Assembly: GCA_036365145.1 (NCBI GenBank) | Contig: JAEOAD010000240.1 | Location: forward strand, 744,001 to 808,000 | DNA: 64,000 nucleotides | DNA from: Orientallactaga sibirica | Taxonomy: Eukaryota > Chordata > Mammalia > Rodentia > Dipodidae | Reading direction: 5' to 3' | Shown here: piece by piece, positions 53,902 to 61,430 of the stretch | Numbering within the stretch: position 1 is the first letter of the stretch | Layout: the number at the start of each line of letters is the position of its first letter | Notes under the pieces: generated by a model | What the model saw: the letters and a program-made list of their open reading frames with translations, nothing else | What the model was told of the DNA's origin: nothing | The model's database searches: none | Made by a program: the position numbers and the translations under genes

Positions 53902-54028
53902 TGGCCTGGCATGGAGGCATAGGTAGGATGATCACTGTGAGTTCAAGGCCAGTCTTGGACTACAGAGTAAGTTCCAGGTCAGCCTGGCTACAGTGAGACT
54001 TTACCTTGAAAACCCAAGCCAAAAAATA
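53902..54028 (+). mobile_element. B1-like SINE with internal deletion
   Basis: It begins tggcctggcatggaggcata and lacks the cctttaatcccagcac block. It ends gactttaccttgaaaaccca. Confidence 0.82.
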
Positions 54029-54263
54029 TATATATTTGCTTGGGCCTGGGGTGTCAAGAAAGTGGGAGTATCTGGCAACTTGCTGCCTTTGAAACTATAC
54101 CTTACTAGTTTGTTATGATAATTGCTGGCATTGTAGAATGATACAAGCATGTTCATCTATGTTTCTGACATAGCAAGTTCATGACAATAGACCTATATGA
54201 TTCATTCCTAATTTACTGTCTAAAGTAAGTATTCAGTGATTATTTATTCAATGATAGAACTGT

Positions 54264-54267
<4 letters not shown>

Positions 54268-54311
<44 letters not shown>

Positions 54312-54317
54312 ACACAG
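54268..54317 (+). repeat. (CA)n microsatellite
   Basis: An uninterrupted CA run of about 38 bases, then one interruption and a few more units. It lies about 55 bp from the donor of ROS1 exon w4. Confidence 0.97.
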
Positions 54318-54372
54318 TAGCAATTATTATTCATTTATTGAATGGTTATTCATTTTAAATCCTCAGACCTAC

Positions 54373-54557
54373 CAGTTCATTCATGATGAAATACATTCTT
54401 TCGTAAAGCCAGTCTATGGAGATGGAAGAGATTAATTCTGAACCTCTATAAAAAATTCTCAGGTCAGATACATCAGACATGTTGGCCACCTCCTTTACCC
54501 ATATGAGAGTTCCTTCAGAGAAGTAAACCATTTGCTGGTGGGCATTCACTGATATTC
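54373..54557 (-). CDS. ROS1: ROS1 exon w4: start of beta-propeller 1
   Basis: 185 nt; acceptor TTTTGCAG|GAATATC. The donor is placed at AACTG|GTAGGT, not four bases later, because only this choice keeps the frame into w5 (ELV-YVCDL). It reads GISVNAHQQMVYFSEGTLIW, ANMSDVSDLRIFYRGSELIS, then SISIDWLYERMYFIMNEL. The MVYFSEG and IDWLYERMYFI motifs are YWTD-like propeller blades. An Asn-Met-Ser sequon is present. Confidence 0.95.
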
Positions 54558-54607
54558 CTGCAAAAGCCATACAAAACATACATTGTTAATTTTTTTAAAT
54601 GACTGAT

Positions 54608-54768
54608 AACTTTTTTTAGCTTTTTTAAATGTATTTTTATTAGATATGGACATACTATGTAAACAACACATGTTGGTACCATCCTTTCCCTCATCCCTGC
54701 CCCTTTTCCAAAGAGGCTCCTCATTGGGGATGCAGGCCAACCCCATGGGGATTGTGATGACTGATAAC
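54608..54768 (-). repeat. L1 3' end fragment
   Basis: The minus strand reads as L1 3'UTR (GGGAAAGGATGGTACCAACA, then ATCTAATAAAAATACATTT). Confidence 0.65.
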
Positions 54769-54931
54769 TTTTATTTACGGGAACTTATATCTTAATGTTT
54801 AATAAAAAGAGCAAAGTGGTATTATTTTTAAACCCTTTAAGTATATCTAATATATGCAAATTATATTAAATTTATGCACATACATGTAAATATGTTGAAC
54901 ATTTGCATGGTGTATACAAAATATTAGAGTT

Positions 54932-55113
54932 TTTAAATTTTATTTCTTTGAAGGAGAGAGAGAGTATGGGAATTTCAGAGCCTCTTGTTGCTATAAACAA
55001 ACTCCAGACACATGTTCCATTTTGTGTATGGCTTCATGTGGGTACTGGAGAATTGAACTCGGGCCATCAGGCTTTGCAAAGCACTTTAACCATTGAACCA
55101 TCTCTCCAGCCCA
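54932..55113 (-). mobile_element. tRNA-derived SINE (short type)
   Basis: Reverse element: attgaaccatctctccagcc at the right, gagagagagagtatgggaat near the tail. Confidence 0.9.
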
Positions 55114-55449
55114 AAATAGTAGAATTTAAAATAGCATATTCTAGAAATATTCAAAAGTAGTATATTCTGGATTGAGGGTGTAGCTTAATGTTAGAACATT
55201 AACATGCAGAAGACACCATGTTTAATCCCCTGTCCCACAAGATAAAAAAAGACAGAAAATGGGTTGTTCTGAGGGAAATATTACAAAAAACTGGAGAAAG
55301 GGTGCTTCTTGGTTGTTGTGGGATTTGCTTGTTTTGTGCAAAGATTAACTCCAAGCCTTGTACCAACCTAAACATAACATCTACCACTAAGCTACACCTC
55401 CAGACTACAAAGCATTTTTAATATTCCTCTAGTCTAGAAATATTTCTTT

Positions 55450-56060
55450 TAGGACTAGTCAAGCCACCACTGCAGATGGCAGTGATTGTTGAGGAGACTC
55501 AAGACTCGTCAAAGTGACAGATGAGTACTCAGCACTCTATGAGACATCTCCATCACACCCACCAGGGATCAGGGAACATTAGGAAGGAGGTGGAAGAAAA
55601 AACACTAGTGTGGCTCTCACGACTGATCAGAGAAGTTTCTTTGTGGAGATGGCTATAGATACTGGGGAAACTGAAAACTCATCAACATGCCAAAAAGAAG
55701 AGGCTATTGAGAACTCAGTGTTAATGAGCCATCTCTATAATGCTTTCCAAGTATCAAGAAACATAGCAGAAGAGGAGCCAAAGGGGAGGAGAAGTATTTT
55801 TAGACAGTGTCCTCCTGACATGAAATGACCAGTACATTCGTGACTTCACAATATTAAATTCATCAACATTTTGACATAGATGATGGAGAAGGGCAAATAG
55901 AATGAGATATAAAAATATAAAAATAAAAACAAACAAAACAGAACAAGGTAGAGAGTCTACTTGGAAAGAGAAAGGGTTCAGTAGAATGGGGTGGGGAGTG
56001 GAGACAAAAGAGGGTAATAGGAGGAATTATGATCAAATTACAGTATGTTCAGTATTATAA
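55450..56060 (+). mobile_element. L1-type 3'UTR with internal duplication
   Basis: Two tandem blocks (about 55460-55600 and 55610-55770) carry the same landmarks in order: gatggcagtgattgttgagg/gatggctatagatactgggg, then a gagacatctccatcac/gagccatctctataat pair. The purine-rich end follows. The copy at 3280-4345 has the same two-block layout. Confidence 0.65.
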
Positions 56061-56074
56061 TCCTTAAAAATATT

Positions 56075-56295
56075 TTTAAAGATTTTATTTTTATTTGCTT
56101 ATTTATTTATTAGAGATGGGGAGAGAGAGAGGGAGAGTGAGAATGGGCATGCTAAGGCCTCTAGCCACTGCAAACAAACTCCAAACACGTGTGCCCCCTT
56201 GTGCATCTGGCTTACATGGAACCTGGAGAATTGAACTGGGGTCCTTAGTCTTCACAGGCATGCGCCTTAACTGCTAAGCCATCTCTCTAGCCCAG
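56075..56295 (-). mobile_element. tRNA-derived SINE (short type)
   Basis: Reverse element: ctgctaagccatctctctag at the right end, gagagagagagggagagtga near the tail. It lies about 100 bp from exon w3. Confidence 0.92.
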
Positions 56296-56398
56296 TATTA
56301 TAATTCTTAATAAAATTAAATTGAGAAAAAAATATTTCTTCTAGAAATTTCAAATACTTCTTTTTACAATAAGGAGAAAAGTTCTTGATTAGATTGAC

Positions 56399-56521
56399 CT
56401 GTAATATTATGGTGGATAGCATCTGACCAAAGACAATGTGCTTCATCTACTAGATGTTTTAAAGACCTCTTTCTTACAGAAGTTTTTCTGGATAAAAAGA
56501 GCCATTGTTCCTCTTCTTGTA
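56399..56521 (-). CDS. ROS1: ROS1 exon w3: basic linker between FN3-1 and propeller 1
   Basis: 123 nt (41 codons). The acceptor is TTTTTCAG|TACAAG and the donor is TTACAG|GTCAATC, a weak donor with C at +3. The translation starts VQEEEQWLFLSRKTSVRKRS and continues through a His/Cys-containing stretch to a DAIHHNIT end, which carries an Asn-Ile-Thr glycosylation sequon. It has no FN3 or YWTD signature and matches the human linker between the first FN3 domain and the first propeller. The exon is short, with no open frame beyond it, and was found by looking for the segment missing between w2 and w4; phase continuity on both sides supports it. Confidence 0.93.
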
Positions 56522-57604
56522 CTGAAAAACATAATTTATAGATAGATCAACTAACCACATGCACACTATTACAAATGTTATATTACTTCAAAGCTAGGAA
56601 AATAATTTAAGAAGGACTGATCAAATTCTCAGACAGCACTTAGAGATGTTTCATCTGTGATATGATATAATCCACATTATTCTATGATTGTGGTAGGAAA
56701 TGTAATGGCAATCAAATAGGATTTGTGTGCTGTGCACTAAACACTCCCAGAATAATACCACATGAAATATTATGCCATTCTCAACATCTTACTCATTATA
56801 CCCAAACATGAGAATTTTCTTTGTGGAAATAGTCCAGCCCCAGCCAGAGTAAGTTGTTACATAACACATACACATATAGACAAACTTTAGTTATCCCTCC
56901 TGCCCTCAACTTAATTCAATTTTAAAAATGAAAAAAAAACTTAGATTAATTAAATTTAAGGGCTTCAGAAGTCTGTCCTGTTCAACTGAAGACCAACCCA
57001 GGACTCATGGATAATTAATACTTCTAGGACAATAAAAGAACAATAGACAATAATCATAGCATTAACCCTGGTTTATTTTGAACTTGCCCTTTGGTCATGC
57101 TTCTTGCATAACAAGAATACATCTTCTTTCTTAGAGTCTAGGAACAACCAAAAGAAACTAAAGGTGGATGAGAGATGACATTAAATATCCATGAGCATAG
57201 GTATGCTAATTAGGATACTCATGGGCAAGTTAGCAAATGGAGTTCTGGTGAAAGTAGAAAATAGACTTCTAGAATTCTGAACCCTTAAGTTATTCGAGAC
57301 TCTTTTTTACTAGTTTCCCTTCCTCCTCCCCCCCAAAATATCCAGGGCTTCTTAGAAAGCATTTTCATTTATGAATTGGTTCTAGTGTACCAGACAGTTG
57401 TATTAAATCACTCAAGGCAATTGTTAAAATGCTACAACCAAAAAAAGGCAACTTACAAAAAATAACTTGATAGACAATATTCAAATAGTTAAAAATGTAA
57501 ATTATTTAAGTCCAGTTATACTTAGAAAAATTAAGGAGATTGAAAAAAATGTCTGATGTGATTTAACATGACAATATACAATGTCAAAATGTCAAATTGG
57601 GATT
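56522..57604. other. Intron sequence, nothing recognised
   Basis: The longest stretch without a named repeat in the window. No exon-like or RNA-like sequence seen. Confidence 0.5.
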
Positions 57605-57840
57605 ATTGGGGGGGGGCTGGAGAGATGGAGAGTGGATAAAGGAACTTGCATATAAAACCTGATAGCCCTGGTTCAATTACCCAGTACCCCCATAAAGCCA
57701 GATACACGAAGTAGCCAATGCATCTGGAGTTGGAGGCCCTGGTGTGCCCATTCCTCTTTCTGATATCCTTTCTCTCTCTTTCTCTCTCTTTCTCTCTCTT
57801 TTCCTTGCTTCCAAATAAATAAATAAATAAATAAAATACT
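57605..57840 (+). mobile_element. tRNA-derived SINE (short type)
   Basis: It begins ggggggctggagagatggag. It has a (CTCTTT)n tail and ends caaataaataaataaataaa. Confidence 0.9.
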
Positions 57841-58051
57841 TAATAAAATAAAAATGTCTATGATTTAAGAAAAATCAGGGTCAGAACTTGTAAGTCACCA
57901 AAACTAGTAATTTCAACTGAAACCAGGAATTTGTTTGAAACCATCTTCTAAGTCCTCAATTTTTTTGTTCCAATTTTTAAAATCTCTAAATTCTAATGTG
58001 AAAACCTTCAATCTAACATTATTTTGTTTATTAAAGACTTAGAATCACTTA

Positions 58052-58173
58052 AAGCTGGATATGGTGGTTCACACCTTTAATTCCAGCACTGGGAAAGCTG
58101 AGATAGGATGATAGCCATGAGTTCAAGACCTTCCTGGGCTAGCATGAGATCCTGCCTCAAAAAAAAAAAAAAT
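58052..58173 (+). mobile_element. B1-like SINE
   Basis: It begins aaagctggatatggtggttc and ends tcctgcctc plus poly-A. Confidence 0.87.
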
Positions 58174-58344
58174 TAGAGTCATTTAAAATTGGAAATTTAC
58201 CAAGGATGAAAAAAAAAAAAAAAAAACCAGCATGCATTTGAGTAAAAAAAGAAGGATCTTACAGTCCACCAAGTAAGCCAAAATCACTGAAACCTGACCC
58301 TACCCCAGCCACCCTTTTTCCTTGTGTGATGAAAGAAACAACCA

Positions 58345-58545
58345 AGGCTGGAGAGATGACTCCATGGCTAAAGGAGTTTGTTTGCAAATCATATAAGCCC
58401 TACTTCATTTCCCCAGTGCCTACATAAAGCCAAATACACAGAGTGGCATATGCGTCTGGAGTTTGCAGTGGCAGAAGGCCTGGCATGCCCACTCATTCTC
58501 TTTCTTCCTTCTCCAAAATAAATAAACAAATACTGTTTTAAGAAA
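58345..58545 (+). mobile_element. tRNA-derived SINE (short type) next to exon w2
   Basis: It begins aaggctggagagatgactcc and ends tccaaaataaataaacaaat. Only about 17 bp separate it from the donor of exon w2. Confidence 0.9.
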
Positions 58546-58562
58546 GCAATCCTAACCCATAC

Positions 58563-58639
58563 CTGCTGTGGATGGCGTGGTAATACCAGATACTGCTTCT
58601 GGACCCTCACCAACTTCATTTACTGCTGCAACAGAAAAC
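58563..58639 (-). CDS. ROS1: ROS1 exon w2: second half of FN3 domain 1
   Basis: 77 nt; acceptor GGAATAG|GTTTTC, donor GCAG|GTATGG. It completes the split Arg codon from w1 and reads FSVAAVNEVGEGPEAVSG, the F/G strands of an FN3 domain with the usual AxNxxGxGP pattern. It ends on the first base of a Val codon. A SINE tail (58347-58545) stops about 17 bp from the donor. Confidence 0.95.
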
Positions 58640-58977
58640 CTATTCCAAAAACAATTTGGAGAGATGTTTCACATCGCATGGTGTGAACATGAGATAAATA
58701 TAGGAGCAAGATATTTCTTTTTAAAGGACACAGTGGCTGTACATATATCTAGTTACTTGGTGTCATTGCTCAGCACTAAAATGACCATCAATCACATCCT
58801 TGTTTGCATTCTGTAGAGAGCAGTTCAGGGTCACTGCGGTCAAAAGCTGAATTCTGCTATTTTCATGACTCCTATGACCCAAATTTAAAGAAATCTTAAT
58901 AAACGTCAATGGATCTAACAATAATAAAATAGTTAATAAAAAGAACACCACTAACAGAATTATATGCCCTTAATTTT

Positions 58978-59190
58978 ACATTTTATTTATTTTACTTTAT
59001 TTATTTATTAGAGACAGAGAGAGGAGAGGAGAGAGAGAGAGAGAGAGAGAGAGATGGGTGCACCAGGGCCTCCAGCCACTACAAATGCACTCCAGACACA
59101 TCACCACCATGTTCATCTAGCTTACGTGGGACCTGGAGAATTGAACCTGGGTCCCTAGGCCCTAACCACTAAGCCATCTCTCCAGACCAC
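58978..59190 (-). mobile_element. tRNA-derived SINE with (GA)n
   Basis: Reverse element: ccactaagccatctctccag at the right and a (GA)n run at about 59019-59055 near the tail. Confidence 0.92.
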
Positions 59191-59474
59191 CCTTAATTTT
59201 TTTCATGTTGAATTAAATGACGAAATTAAATTCACAATGCTTCTGTCTTTAGTAGTTTATAAAGATCCTCACAATAAACTGAAAACATTTTGGCTTAGTA
59301 TTATAAAATCTAATATACATACAAACTTGAAAAAAAAGGTACAACTTCAGCCAACATCATGGACTCAGTGGCACTTCTTTAAACACATGGAAACTGTTTT
59401 TAGCCACATTGCTTAAGCAAATGTCAGGCTAAAGTCATAGTGGCTACATTTTCTTTTGTGCCTCAAACTCTTAC

Positions 59475-59676
59475 CTGTAGGTAGTATTTGGTAGAGTGGA
59501 ATAAAACTGGAAACTGGTTCTCTGTGTCCCTGAATCTAATTTTTGATTTTTACTAATCAGCCTTAGATTATAACCCAAAATAGGTCCACCTTGGAATTGT
59601 GGTGGAGCCCAACTGACTTCTACCGTATCAGGGCTTGAGCTTTCAATAATCCTAATGAAAGGAGCAGTTTCTGGAA
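59475..59676 (-). CDS. ROS1: ROS1 exon w1: first half of FN3 domain 1
   Basis: 202 nt. The acceptor is TTTCAG before TTCCAGAAAC and the donor is CTACAG|GTAAGA. The first two bases finish a codon started in an exon outside the window. The translation contains SSPDTVEVSWAPPQFQGG and GYNLRLISKNQKLDSGTQR, the typical early FN3 strands with a core Trp (VSWAPP), and ends in LPNTTY. It is almost identical to the first FN3 domain of human ROS1 as remembered. This is the most upstream exon visible; nothing recognisable as ROS1 lies between 59677 and 64000. Confidence 0.96.
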
Positions 59677-60171
59677 CTGAAAGAGAGAATAACAGTCAGT
59701 GTTAAAATGTACAGATTTTGGTGTTCTTAGAATAAGATAAGAAAAAAATCTTCATTTTGGAAAGGTTAACAGAAATGAAACATTTTGACTAATACTGAAA
59801 ATGTGATAAAGGGATGGTGGTTAGAAGCTGTGAGCTGAAATTCTTGGTTTATCAATTGTACCAGTTAAGTTCCAAAGTTTTCTGAAACTCTTTTAAATTT
59901 TTTTAATTTCTGATGTATAAAATAGAATTAAATGTTGGAGTATAAATAGTATATATATTCTATACATTGAATCACAACAACATCTAGAGGCCTAAATAAA
60001 TTGAACCTTGGTTGAGAAGCAGGTCAGGCAAACAAGAATTTGAACAAATGAGAGTCAATGATGAACCTGAGCTGAAGGAGAGAAGTCTTGAGCCTTGTTA
60101 TCACTGTGGCCTGTCTAGTTCTATAGCTAGAGGTGGCTTCAGATAAGCCACATTAGAATTTATCTGCTTCA

Positions 60172-60422
60172 TTTTTATTTATTTTAATTTTTTAAAATTT
60201 TTATTGGGGAGAGAGAGAGAGACAGATAGGAAAAAGCAGAGAATGGGCATGCCAGAGCCTTTTCAGCTACTGTGAATGAACTCCAAGTGCATGCACCCCT
60301 TGTGTGCATGTGCAACATTGCACGTAGCATCACTTTGGTTTCTGGCTAAATGTGGGACCTGGAGATTTGAACAGGTGTTCTTAGGCTTTGCAGGCAGGCA
60401 CCTTAACTGCTAAGCCATCTGT
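60172..60422 (-). mobile_element. tRNA-derived SINE (long type)
   Basis: Reverse element with the long-type block (gtgtgcatgtgcaacattgc). Its right end is cut at ctgctaagccatctg. Confidence 0.9.
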
Positions 60423-60424
60423 TT

Positions 60425-61430
60425 CATTTTTGTAGTCATAAGCTCACTAGATTAGACCTAATAGAATAGATCCAGCAAGGGCTCCTAAGACAGTTAAATG
60501 ACTTGAAGGAGAGTGGAAAAAGAGAGAACCTCAATAACCAGCTATATAAGCTCAATGAAGACATAAATAAATGCAAGGATGAATTCCAAGAAGCATTAAG
60601 AAAATCAGAAAATGTTGTGAAAAGGGAACACAACAAAGGTATGGAACTATACATAAAAAATCAGTAGAAAATACAAACCAAATTGAACAAGCCCAAAACT
60701 CTATGGAAGGTCTCCAGAAAAGTCAGAGGATAGAAACTGAGAACTGGAAGACAAAACAGAAGAAAGACTCTGTGAATCCAAAAGTTTCAATAAGTTCAAA
60801 ACTTTGTGAACAGAACATGAGGGATCTATGGAATAGGAGAAGGGGAAGAAATTCAGACCAAAGGCATGGAGAACTTATTCAACCAAATTATATAAGAAAG
60901 CTTTCCCATTCTCTCAAAAGAAAGTCCCATCAAGTTACAAGAAGCTAACAGAATTCCAAACAGACTGGACCAAAGGAGAAATTCTCTGATAACATATCAT
61001 TAAGACTGTAAACATTGATAACAAAGAGAAACTCCTAAAAGCAGCTAGGGAGAAACAACACATTACATATAAAGGAAACCCCATCAGAATTACTTTAGAC
61101 TTCTCAATGGAAACCCTGAAAGCCAGAAAGGCCTGGAATGGAACACTGAAAAGTCTAAGAACATATAGTTTCCAATCAGACTACTCTACCCAGCAAAAGT
61201 GTCCCTCATAATAGATGGTGAAAGAAAAATCTTCCATGATAAAACTCAGCTTTATGTCTATATGAACACAAAGACAAACCTACAAAGAGTACTTCAGGGA
61301 ATTCTCCACACAGAAGAATCAAACAACCAACTTCAAGTGCCTACAAGAAGCATATCACAAACTACAAAGCCCAAGAAAACACCAAACTACATAAACAACC
61401 ACAAGATGGCAGGAATTAAATCTAACCTCA
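60425..61430 (+). pseudogene. L1 ORF1 (coiled coil to C-terminal domain), frameshifted
   Basis: It enters in the coiled-coil part (ctcaatgaagacataaataa) and passes through the RRM. The C-terminal domain follows (aaggaaaccccatcagaatt, then IIDGERKIFHDKTQLYVYMN and LQRVLQGILHTEES). Several frame changes break it. The 5'UTR and ORF1 start are missing, so the element is 5'-truncated. Confidence 0.85.

Larger units (their letters stand above)
9212..59676 (-). other. ROS1: ROS1 gene, internal part (19 exons)
   Basis: Nineteen minus-strand exons, read from 59676 down to 9212, encode one continuous reading frame of 3525 nt without stops. I recognise it as ROS1 by extended similarity to the human protein as I remember it. 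ROS1 is a type I membrane receptor tyrosine kinase; its large ectodomain alternates fibronectin III domains and YWTD-type beta-propellers, and its known ligand is NELL2, in lumicrine signalling to the epididymis. The window holds only ectodomain, from the first FN3 domain to the start of the third propeller. Signal-peptide exons lie to the right; the membrane segment and kinase lie to the left. All introns are GT-AG and phases match at every junction, so this looks like a functional gene and not a pseudogene. Confidence 0.96.

Noticed and set aside
6527..60422. tRNA genes in the many ggctggagagatggct elements
   Set aside because: These are tRNA-derived SINEs with A and B boxes but no tRNA fold, and with long unrelated tails.
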